From Pseudomonas marginalis (GTDB lineage Bacteria; Pseudomonadota; Gammaproteobacteria; Pseudomonadales; Pseudomonadaceae): a stretch of 64,000 nucleotides of DNA. A model generated the notes under the pieces. That model was not told the origin of the DNA. It did no database searches and saw only the letters and a program-made list of their open reading frames with translations. Position numbers and translations under genes: made by a program. Every line of letters starts with the position of its first letter. Position 1 is the first letter of the stretch. Of this stretch, positions 34,569 through 42,589 are shown piece by piece. The DNA lies in NCBI RefSeq assembly GCF_900105325.1, contig NZ_FNSU01000001.1, positions 124,001-188,000 on the forward strand, written 5' to 3'.

Positions 34569-35018
34569 GTGAATGTACCGCGTTATCAGGATACGGTTCG
34601 GCAGTTTATTGATTTGTCTGGAGAGTTCTCTGCGCAGGTCAATGGGGCATTGATTACTGTAAAACGTCTAGAGATGGCGTATCACGAAATTGAGTCGGCG
34701 GTTTCGAAAACTGATGATGATATTGAAGTCGACAACGTAGTTAGGCGTGGGTTAATGCAAAAAATTGCACGCAGAGATATGAGCCTAGTGCTGGAACAGA
34801 CTTTGCGAATGGAAAAGCTTCTAGCGGAAAGCATTAGGCTTTTGATTCAGAACGGTGAGGCCGCTGTAAGGCTTATAAGTGGCATTGAGGATTTTAAAGG
34901 CTATACAGCTGCTACAGCTGCTGAGGTCAACATTGCGAGAGCTGAGCTTGTTGCAAAACTTAATGTTTTGAAAGATGTGGAGCGAGACATGCTTAAATCC
35001 GATCGATTCAAACCATAG
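34569..35018 (+). CDS. Unknown helical protein upstream of the chemoreceptor
   Basis: 149 residues, nearly all helical by composition and with heptad-like Leu/Val/Ala spacing, no Cys and no signal peptide. Segments include VRQFIDLSGEFSAQVNG, RRGLMQKIARRDMSLVLEQ and AAEVNIARAELVAKLNVLK. The apparent start codon is a GTG at 34569. It lies 66 nt before the chemoreceptor on the same strand, so the two may form an operon. The helical pattern could allow it to pack with the receptor bundle (speculation). Not recognised. Confidence 0.6.
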   Translation: MNVPRYQDTVRQFIDLSGEFSAQVNGALITVKRLEMAYHEIESAVSKTDDDIEVDNVVRRGLMQKIARRDMSLVLEQTLRMEKLLAESIRLLIQNGEAAVRLISGIEDFKGYTAATAAEVNIARAELVAKLNVLKDVERDMLKSDRFKP

Positions 35019-35084
35019 ATTTCTATGATGCATGCTAATGCATTACGAACTGAAAAATAGCCTATAGAAAAGAGTGGCACGTAT

Positions 35085-36724
35085 ATGTCAGTGATAAAAA
35101 ATATGAAATTAAAGTCGAAGTTACTATTCGCATTCGGCATGTGCGCAGTTATTACGATTGTAGTGGCTGTTATAGGTCAGTCAGGACTTAATAAGCTAAA
35201 TGCTCAGGTAGACAATATCGTTGGGAATCTTGTGTTATCGGTGGGGCTCGTGCGGCAAACCAACATAAAGACTGTTGCTACCAATCGTGATTTTTACAGA
35301 GCTATTGCTTTAGTATCTACGAGCTCGGGTGCTGATGAGCTTGAGTCACTTCTTCAATCTTATAAAACTAATAAGGCGCAAGCTGAAGAGTCATTTAATA
35401 AATATCTGGCTACTTCTATGGAGCAAGATGAGCGGGCAGCCGCAGCGGATTACGCTAGCGACTGGCCCGCTTATACCGCAGCTGTTGAGCGTGGTTTTGC
35501 AGCCCTGAGCAAGGGTGATATTGAGCAAGCAAAAAAATCGCTTTATCTGAAGTCACGGGACAATATGTAAAAGTAAATAAAGAAATTGCTATCATTCTCG
35601 AATCCAACGCCCGTCAGATGGCCCAATCCAGGGAAGCGATCAGCGATGTCTATTCGGATCTAACTTGGACTTTAGCTATAGGCTGCTTGATTGCAGTTTT
35701 TCTTGCCGTCGGATTAGGGATGGTAATCACGAATTTAATTACAGGTCCAATATATAAATCTGTAGCGGGAGCTAGTCGAGTAGCTATGGGGGATTTGACG
35801 CAGGTTATCGAGTATAGTGGTACAGATGAAACTGGCCAACTTTTGCAGTCACTTTCAAATATGCAAGATAACCTTGTTGGAACTGTTCGTCAGATTTCAG
35901 ATGCCGCCGCTCAGTTGGCTTCCGCGGCTGAGGAGTTAACAGCGGTTACAGACGATAGTACTCGAGGCTTGGCGACTCAGAACGGTGAGATCCAGCAGGC
36001 AGCAACCGCTGTGACAGAGATGACTGCAGCAGTCGAAGAGGTAGCTCGCAATGCTGTAAGTACATCTATGATTTCAAGTCAGACAGCCGATGAAGCTCAT
36101 AAGGGCCGGAAACAGGTCCAACAAGCAGTTGCGGGGATCGATAGTGTTACTGTCGTAATTACTGACTCCACTACACTTGTAGAAGCCTTAGCGTCCCAGA
36201 TACATGAGATAACAAAAGTGTTAGATGTTATCCGAGGAATAGCTGAGCAAACCAATCTCCTCGCCTTGAATGCTGCTATCGAAGCAGCTCGTGCTGGTGA
36301 GCAAGGCAGAGGGTTTGCAGTAGTTGCAGATGAGGTGCGCGCACTCGCCCATCGGACTCAGGTATCAACTGGAGAAGTTGAGATTATGATTAGTCGGGTG
36401 CGTGATGGTGCCGATGAGGCTGTAAGCGCTATGGGTAAAAGTCGCAGTCTTGTATTGAGTACTCAGTCCTTAGCGAATGAAGCTGGATTGGCACTGGAGA
36501 GAATCAGCGAGGGTGTGAATAAAATCAATGAACAGAACTTAGTAATTGCAAGCGCGGCCGAAGAGCAAGCACAAGTTGCTAGAGAGATTGACCGGAATCT
36601 TGTTAACATACAGGACTTATCTTCGCAGACTGCAGCGGGCGCGAATCAAACCAGCGCTTCGAGTCAAGAACTATCGAAACTGGCAATATCATTCAATAAA
36701 CTTGTCGGGCATTTTAAATTATAA
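35085..36724 (+). pseudogene. Methyl-accepting chemotaxis protein, split by one frameshift
   Basis: Chemoreceptor in two frames: 35085-35570 encodes the first membrane segment (LLFAFGMCAVITIVVAVIG) and the periplasmic helical ligand region. The second frame (about 35538-36724) encodes the second segment (LAIGCLIAVFLAVGLGMVI), HAMP and the signalling hairpin with EQTNLLALNAAIEAARAGE. The shift lies in A7 at 35531-35537; one extra A joins QAKK to IALSEVTGQYVKVNKEIAII and yields about 547 residues with a four-helix-bundle-type sensor domain. No C-terminal CheR-binding pentapeptide. Accessory chemoreceptor; ligand unknown. Confidence 0.88.
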
Positions 36725-37026
36725 AGCGGCGATAGAGTTTTACTTGCAGGTTGATGCGGAGCATAATCTATCGCGACAAGCTGTTTTGCCGCGATGATGA
36801 ATATTTTTTGGTTATTTACTCCTGTTTTAAAGCTGGTCGTGATTATTTTGGAGTGTTGTTTCTTATTGGGTTGAGTAATAATGCATTCTCTTGTTAGTGT
36901 GTCGTGGCCTAGCGTCAATATATGAAGGGTTTAATTGCTCATCCCATGAGGTTGTACCTGGTTTTCAAAAAATTTTAATGTGTAAGATAAAATACGTCAT
37001 CATTGATTATCGGGAGAATAGAACTT
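36725..37026. other. Intergenic region
   Basis: About 300 bp, A+T-rich, no gene recognised. It carries the leader of the 37027 gene, with GGGAG about 10 nt before its ATG. Confidence 0.4.
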
Positions 37027-37578
37027 ATGTCGCCTTTTGAGCTTGTTCGCGATTTTCTCCGCAGACGCGCGGCTAAATTGTTAGATGATCTGGCGATGAA
37101 TTTACACTTGGTAAATCGTCGGCAAGAATCGCTGCTGGGCCATTTTGTATTTCCAGGTACTGATTATCTGGACGACATCCAAATCGGTGAGCATTATGCC
37201 GGTTACGTGAATTACTGCATCAACCCACTTGGCGATTGCCTTTATATCAATATGATCGAAATCATTCCATCGCTGCAGGGTAAAGGTTTAGGCTTGGGCG
37301 CTCTTTGGCATCTGTGGTGTCAGCACCGTTTACCGATTGTGCCGCTATATCAGTCCAATTCTTCCGAAAGATTTTGGCTCAGAGCTCGCCCGCGCTTTGC
37401 AGCGGCCGGCGCCGTAATCAAGGAAGATCTACGCAGTACTCTGGATCTGGAACTGGAAAAACAGCGATGGCAACACGTGGTTCTCGAACCTGGTCACGAA
37501 CGCCTTATCCGGGAGCTCAAAGCATCGCCGGATTGGCCCAAAATTCAAGAGCGTTTCGAAAGCTGGAAAGACTTATGA
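37027..37578 (+). CDS. GNAT-like N-acetyltransferase family protein
   Basis: 183 residues from ATG 37027 (GGGAG upstream). The central part, CLYINMIEIIPSLQGKGLGL followed by GALWHLWCQH, carries the acetyl-CoA-binding Q-x-K-G-x-G motif of GNAT enzymes after a beta strand. The rest is weakly conserved. The C-terminus is helical and charged (ELEKQRWQHVVLEPGHERLI). Single-gene unit between the chemoreceptor and the repeat at 37.7 kb. Substrate unknown; the family call rests mainly on one motif. Confidence 0.6.
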   Translation: MSPFELVRDFLRRRAAKLLDDLAMNLHLVNRRQESLLGHFVFPGTDYLDDIQIGEHYAGYVNYCINPLGDCLYINMIEIIPSLQGKGLGLGALWHLWCQHRLPIVPLYQSNSSERFWLRARPRFAAAGAVIKEDLRSTLDLELEKQRWQHVVLEPGHERLIRELKASPDWPKIQERFESWKDL

Positions 37579-37698
37579 GCTCGTTCACTGTCCGAATGCT
37601 GGTTTTTTATAGTCACACTTGTGGATAGCCTCTCTAACACGTTTGCATTAGCGTGGTGGTCGGGAAGTCCAGTAGATCGGTTTTTTACCAGATTATGT

Positions 37699-37766
37699 GT
37701 ATCCTCGCGCGATAAAAACCACCCTCTCAAACTGGTTCATCGATCACATTAGGAAATAGCTTTTCC
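37699..37766 (-). repeat. Leader-type repeat B
   Basis: Second copy of the leader motif at 32634-32703, same orientation: GTATCCTCGCGCGA (37699-37712), a related ACCCTC segment, and AGGAAATA...TTTTCC (37751-37766). No ATG follows at the expected place (ATAATC instead of ATG), so it looks like the leader of a lost gene. The two copies bracket the 32.7-37.7 kb cargo block. Confidence 0.6.
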
Positions 37767-37814
37767 GTAAATTTGCTTTTTCTGAACGTGCTCTCGGGGA
37801 GTTGCAAAAAATAC

Positions 37815-38306
37815 TTATGAAAAAGTAGTGATAAAATTTGTTATCACCCTAAAGGCCCTGCAAGGCTTACCATGACGTTTTACATCGCCCGGTCCTACGA
37901 CTCGTACTACTCCTGACCAAATGCTCATAACAACGGCACCGGAGCGACCGATGTTGATAGACGGACCTGGACATGCACTCAATGTAATCATTCGCTCGAT
38001 ATTGACATGACAGATAGTTCTGGGTTCACGTTGACCGTTGAGCGTCACCCCGCGAACACAATTCGCAAGGGTGACCATATCGTGTGGGACAAAGGCCATT
38101 CGCACCTGGCCTTGGGTAAAGTCCACGGCTCCTTTGCACCGGACAGCAAGCAACAGGCCACACACTGGACATTGGTCGTCGGAGCCGAAGAACACCGTCG
38201 AAGCCGCCGTCGCCCCTGGTGCCAGCCCCTGACAGACGCTGATCAACGTCGAACTGCCGCTGGCCTCGGGGGTTCGCTGCTGCTGGGTGTATCGTATGCG
38301 ATCCAT
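37815..38306 (-). CDS. Unrecognised protein
   Basis: 163 residues from ATG 38306, which has GGTGGAG immediately upstream at normal spacing; this supports the minus strand over overlapping plus-strand frames. It contains a cysteine pair (DDQCPVCGLLLAVRCKG) and hydrophobic beta-like segments (GRSGAVVMSIWSGVVRVVG). It follows the DUF6429 gene by 33 nt on the same strand. I do not recognise it. Codon quality is not decisive, so it may be degenerate. Confidence 0.4.
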   Translation of the reverse strand: MDRIRYTQQQRTPEASGSSTLISVCQGLAPGATAASTVFFGSDDQCPVCGLLLAVRCKGAVDFTQGQVRMAFVPHDMVTLANCVRGVTLNGQREPRTICHVNIERMITLSACPGPSINIGRSGAVVMSIWSGVVRVVGPGDVKRHGKPCRAFRVITNFITTFS

Positions 38307-38339
38307 AAACTCCACCTACCGGATGGCCGTGGTATGAAG

Positions 38340-38600
38340 TCAGGTATCCAACTCGGATACATGCTCCCCTTGGGTTCCTACCCCAAACAACCGGTCGGCT
38401 ATCTGCCGACCTTGCTCCAACCCTTCAGCCGTCAACCAAATCGATTTGTTCTTGTTTACCGGATTACTGATGAAACCATGTTCATGTAATCGGCTCATGG
38501 TCTCGAAGTCGAACCCTTTCCAAGCATTACCGTTATCAAAACTGAAGGTTGCCAACAGAGCCAGCACGGCTTCTTCAATCAGTTTATCGTCATATTCCAT
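38340..38600 (-). CDS. DUF6429-family protein
   Basis: 86 residues from ATG 38600. Characteristic pattern MEYDDKLIEEAVLALLATFS, then WKGFDFETMSRLHEHGFI, NPVNKNKSIWLTAEG. This is a winged-helix-like small protein family of unknown function that is often found next to transposase genes. Here it lies 69 nt after the end of the IS66 tnpC on the same strand, so it may be an IS passenger gene. The frame extends to 38633, but ATG 38600 has a GGAGC upstream. Confidence 0.72.
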   Translation of the reverse strand: MEYDDKLIEEAVLALLATFSFDNGNAWKGFDFETMSRLHEHGFISNPVNKNKSIWLTAEGLEQGRQIADRLFGVGTQGEHVSELDT

Positions 38601-38917
38601 GATCGTTGCTCCGCTCGTATTCTTTAAGCTCACCGTAAACCCTACCAGCCAGCAAGATGGATAGCGCGTTTAACTACGCGATACCGGCGAGCAGTTCCAG
38701 GGCATTAAAGCTTCGTAATCCTCAACCGAAGAAGCAGTCGGCAGGCGCTCTAATGCGTGGCGCAGCCACGCATAGGGTTCTTGGCCATTGACTTTGGCAG
38801 TCTCGATCAAGCTATAAAGCTGAGCGCTGGCCGTTGCACCTTTGGGGGTGTCGCTAAACAGCCAGTTCTTTCTTCCGATCACGAAGGGCCTGATGGCGCG
38901 TTCGGCAGCGTTGTTGT

Positions 38918-40865
38918 GTACGCCCTGACAAGGCGTATGAGTTCAGTGGGTGCGAATCCCACCCGGCTACTGTCGCTCCGGCCGGAAGCACTTTGGAGCA
39001 GTTCAGGAGGCAACGAATGGGCTGAAGTATCTGAAGAAAAGGCTTCTTTAGGAAGTCAGTGACTGTGCAGGCCGTAGCGCGCAGCGAACACCGAGCAGGC
39101 CCCGAAAATGCCTTGCGGTAGCCGACCCGCCATAATAACGGGGAAGGTTGATAGTGCTGAGGGATCGAGCGTCAAGCGAACTTGGCACTGCCGCCGGGGT
39201 AGTGGTGACAGCATGTACAGAAGAGAACTCATACGAAACAGGGGAAGCCTGCCAGGGTGAAGTGGCCGTTAGACACGGCCATACAAACAGAGCGCCCGTG
39301 AGGGATGGCTCTGGCTCGGACAGGTGGCGGATGGGCTCGTAGTACCGTTGAGGCCGGGTAATGCCGGAGTAGGAAAGGAGCCCTGGTTCAAGAGAGGAGT
39401 ACAAAGTGGTAAGAACGATGGGATTGGCTCCAAGCCTACTAACCCAGGTGAGAAATCGCGTTCGGAAACTACAGCGTGCCCTGTATGTGAAAGCTAAGAC
39501 AGAGCCAGACTTTCGCTTCTACAGCCTGTGGGACAAAGTCTATCGAATCGATGTTTTGGTCATCGCCTACCAGCGTTGCCGCGCAAACCGAGGCAGCCAT
39601 GGTGTGGATGGTCAGCGATTCGAAGACATTGAAAGCATAGGGCCTATGGAGTGGCTGGCTCAGCTACGCGAGGAGCTGAAGTCGGGTGGATATCGACCTC
39701 AACCCCTGCGGCGGGTTTGGATTCCCAAAAAGAACGGCAAACTTCGTTCCTTGGGAATTCCTTGTATTCGAGACCGCGTTGTTCAAATGGCTGTCAATCT
39801 CACCCTCCAAGCGATTTTCGAAGCGGATATGCAGCCATCGCAGTATGGTTTCAGGCCTCGTCGAGATGCCAAGGAAGCGGTGAGGCAAGTGCACCATTAC
39901 ACCGCAAGGGTTGGGTTGAGAGACGTTGTCGACACGGATCTTCGTGACTATTTTAATACCATTCCACACGGGCCTTTGATGAAGTGTCTGGCCCGTCGTA
40001 TCTCGGATGGCAAGGTGTTGCGGCTGATCAAGCAGTGGCTTGAAGTAGTCGTTATCGAACGCATTGACGGAAAGCCTCGACGTACCAACGAAGCCAAGCA
40101 CACGCACCGTGGCAGCGCTCAAGGATCGGTGATTTCGCCGCTGCTAGCCAATGTGTATTTCAGGCGCTTCATTCTGGCCTGGGAAAAGTTTGGCTACGCC
40201 AGACGTCTGCATGCAAGGATTGTGAATTACGCGGACGACATGGTGATCTGCTGCCGCCCCGGCAGTGGAGAGCAGGCAATGGTGCTGATGAGTGGTTTGA
40301 TGGCGCGGCTGGGGCTGACGGTCAACGAAGAGAAAACGGCGCTGGTGAAACTCTCGGAACAGTCATTCGACTTTCTGGGGTACAACCTGGGCAGGCAATA
40401 CGATCGTCATGGGAAAACCTATATCGGCACTCAACCTTCGAAAGGAGCGATGAAGTCAATTATTGGGAAAATCCATGACGAAACAGCGATCAGCATGACG
40501 TGGGATACGGTAGAGCACCGGATAGTTGAGCTCAACTCGACCCTTCGAGGCTGGGCTGGCTACTTCGATCAAGGGCCTGTGCTCAAGCACTATCGAATCC
40601 TGCAACGTTACACTGAGCGCCGTATCCGACGCTGGTTGGTCAAGAAGCATAAGCGACGAGGCCGCTCTGGGTACCGTCTATACCCGGATGCATTTCTATA
40701 TGGAAAGCTAGGCTTGCATCAGTTGCCCGTGCGAATGGCCGATGTGTCGAGTGCGAAGGCATATCGATCTCGGACGAAAGCCGGATGCGTTAGTAGCGCA
40801 CGTCCGGTTTGACGAGCGGGGTGTGGAAACGGAGCGCAAGCCACCGCGCCACATCCCGACTCTAC
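38918..40865 (+). mobile_element. Group II intron 1, antisense within tnpC
   Basis: Boundaries follow from rejoining tnpC: exon sequence ends at 38917 (GCGTTGTTGT) and resumes at 40866 (CGATCGGCAAG). The 1948-nt insert starts GTACGCCCTGAC (a variant of the GUGYG start) and ends CTCTAC. Domain V is recognisable at about 40779-40811 (AGCCGGATGCG-TTAG-TAGCGCACGTCCGGTTT) with the AGC catalytic triad. A reverse transcriptase/maturase is encoded in the same direction. Since the intron is antisense to tnpC, it cannot be spliced from the tnpC transcript. Confidence 0.87.
39406..40812 (+). CDS. ltrA: Group II intron 1 reverse transcriptase/maturase
   Basis: 468 residues. Reverse-transcriptase domain with IPKKNGKLRSLGIPCIRDRV, YGFRPRRDAKEAV, AQGSVISPLLANVYF, and the catalytic NYADDMVICC (Y275-D278), followed by a maturase (X) domain (HRIVELNSTLRGWAGYFDQ). 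The C-terminal end runs into domain V. It begins with GTG at 39406 preceded by GGAG at good distance. It assists splicing and retrohoming of the intron RNA. There is no obvious endonuclease (HNH) domain at the end. Apparently intact. Confidence 0.92.
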   Translation: MVRTMGLAPSLLTQVRNRVRKLQRALYVKAKTEPDFRFYSLWDKVYRIDVLVIAYQRCRANRGSHGVDGQRFEDIESIGPMEWLAQLREELKSGGYRPQPLRRVWIPKKNGKLRSLGIPCIRDRVVQMAVNLTLQAIFEADMQPSQYGFRPRRDAKEAVRQVHHYTARVGLRDVVDTDLRDYFNTIPHGPLMKCLARRISDGKVLRLIKQWLEVVVIERIDGKPRRTNEAKHTHRGSAQGSVISPLLANVYFRRFILAWEKFGYARRLHARIVNYADDMVICCRPGSGEQAMVLMSGLMARLGLTVNEEKTALVKLSEQSFDFLGYNLGRQYDRHGKTYIGTQPSKGAMKSIIGKIHDETAISMTWDTVEHRIVELNSTLRGWAGYFDQGPVLKHYRILQRYTERRIRRWLVKKHKRRGRSGYRLYPDAFLYGKLGLHQLPVRMADVSSAKAYRSRTKAGCVSSARPV

Positions 40866-42146
40866 CGATCGGCAAGTAACCTTCCTCGACGTACCGTTCA
40901 AGTTTGTTCCAGTTGCTCGCCAGGTAGCTGATGGCTTTGCCCAGGGCGTTTTGAGCGGTGACCTGGGGTTGGGTCTTTTCCATCCAGCTTTTCAACCGAG
41001 CCAGCACCGGCAGGCTGTGCACGTGACGACCGGTTTTTCGCTCGCCGTCGTTGCCGGCCTGTAGGTCGCGCTCGATGCCATAAAGCTTGTTGATCAGGTT
41101 CAGCGCGATGTCCGCACGACCCGTCTTGCCTTTGGGCTGCACTTTTTGCGCTTCGACGAATTTGCGCCGTGCATGCGCCCAGCAGCCTAAACGCTCCACT
41201 CCTTCCTGCGCGCCCAGCGCGTTGTAACCGGCGTAATCATCGGTCATCACGTAGCCGCGATAGCCATCAAGCAGGCGCGTCGGCACCTCCTGAGCCCGGC
41301 TGGTGGAGTCGTCGAAAAGGATCACTGGTTTGTCGGGTGGGCCGCCGGTTTGCACCCACATCCAGGACTGGCTGCTGGGCTCCGATCCTGCTCTTTCAAC
41401 ACCTGCACGCGGGTTTCATCGCAGTGGATGACGCGGCTTTCCAATAACTGGTCGCGCATTAAATTCAGCAGTGGTTGCAAGTGTTCACCGCACTGGATAA
41501 CCCAGCGGGCCAAGGTCTGACGCGGGATATCGATGCCATGGCGGCCCAGCACTTTTTCAAAACGGTGAAGCGGTGAACCGTCCACGTATTTGGTGGTCGG
41601 CAGCATCGCCAGCACGCTTGGGCTGGCCATACTTTTTTCAATCAACTGAGCCGGCTTGTCCGCAGTGACCGGAGCCGTTTCACAGGCACGGCAACCGTAG
41701 ACCTTACGGACGTGTTTGATCACGCGGATTTGCATCGGCACGATTTCAAGCTGCTCGCTGAGCTCCTCGCCGATGGCGTGTTTGCGGCAGCCGCAGACAC
41801 AGGTCAGTTCATGTTCGGGTAGTTCGTGGATGATTTCGATGCGGGGGAGGTCGGCCGGCAACGGTTTGCGTTTGCCACGCCGCTGGGTAGGCGCAACAGC
41901 CTCTTCTTCTGCGGCTTCATCAATGGGTTCGATGACGCTTTCCGCCTCATTGAGCAGGGCCAACTGCGGCGTTGCCGGATCAGCCGTTTGCTCGGACTTG
42001 CGTCCGAACAGGCGCTGACGCAGCAGTGCGTTTTCTTCTTCGAGGAAACCGACTCTGGACTGCATCTTCGCAAGCATCTGCTTGAGCAATTCAGGATCAT
42101 CGGGGAGGTTTTCGGGCATGGAAATCATGCCCTGGATTATACCGAA

Positions 42147-42506
42147 TCAGGCCACGTATTGAGGCGTCAAAACCTGATGAGGACGGTTGTGCCACAGATC
42201 AAAACCATCAAGTAGCCAGTTCAATTCCTGGACGGTCAGGATGATCGCTTCATCGTTGGCATTGGGCGATGTTTTAAATCGTTCGGATTCGAGGCGCTTG
42301 AGCCAGAGGCAGAAGCCGTTGCGTTCCCAATACAAAATCTTCACGCGGTTGCGTGGCTTGTTGAGGAAGACGAAAAGCACAGGGTCGAATACCGCGACTT
42401 TGATATCCAGTTCGACCAGCGCCGCCAGGCCATCAATGGATTTTCGAAAGTCGACGGGCTTGGGGTAGAGATAGACTTTTTCGACTTTAGCATCGGGTCG
42501 CATCAT
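42147..42506 (-). CDS. tnpB: IS66 accessory protein TnpB (Orf2)
   Basis: 119 residues, complete: MMRPDAKVEKVYLYPKPVDF, RKSIDGLAALVELDIKV, and FVFLNKPRNRVKILYWERNG. This is the hallmark IS66 Orf2 protein needed for transposition, with unknown biochemical role. It ends 18 nt before the tnpC start. A near-identical N-terminal part is repeated in the chimeric ORF at 63294. Confidence 0.95.
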   Translation of the reverse strand: MMRPDAKVEKVYLYPKPVDFRKSIDGLAALVELDIKVAVFDPVLFVFLNKPRNRVKILYWERNGFCLWLKRLESERFKTSPNANDEAIILTVQELNWLLDGFDLWHNRPHQVLTPQYVA

Positions 42507-42589
42507 GGCGGGCTGGCTCCTGAGGGAATCGGGAGCACAGCATCCGGGATCAGCTAAGCGCTTTGAATGTGGGGTTCATGGAGCGCTTA

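Larger units (their letters stand above)
38670..42128 (-). pseudogene. tnpC: IS66 transposase TnpC, intron-interrupted and frameshifted
   Basis: Three pieces reconstruct about 503 residues. N-terminal 41322-42128: zinc-finger-like CVCGCRKHAIGEELSEQLE, then HCDETRVQVLKE. Middle 40866-about 41375: WMWVQTGGPPDKPVILFD and LGCWAHARRKFVE. C-terminal 38670-38917: NNAAERAIRPFVIGRKNW and PYAWLRHALERLP. The first junction is a one-base loss, most simply one G of a GGG run near 41378 (restoring DREPSSQSWMW). The second junction is the group II intron, inserted between CTGCCGATCG and ACAACAACGC of the coding strand. Confidence 0.9.
38670..42589 (-). mobile_element. IS66-family insertion sequence carrying an antisense group II intron
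   Basis: Contains tnpB and tnpC on the minus strand but no tnpA. The right terminus is at 42589/42590: on the minus strand it reads TAAGCGCTCCATGAACCCC, the same as at 63211, where a second copy starts. The left terminus is not certain; the tnpC stop is at 38670, and 38340-38600 may still be inside the element. A group II intron (38918-40865) interrupts tnpC, and another intron sits at the right end. The element is clearly inactive. Confidence 0.85.

Noticed and set aside
38007..38489. 160-codon plus-strand frame overlapping the 37815 and DUF6429 genes
   Set aside because: The minus-strand genes have better ribosome sites and, for DUF6429, a recognised family.
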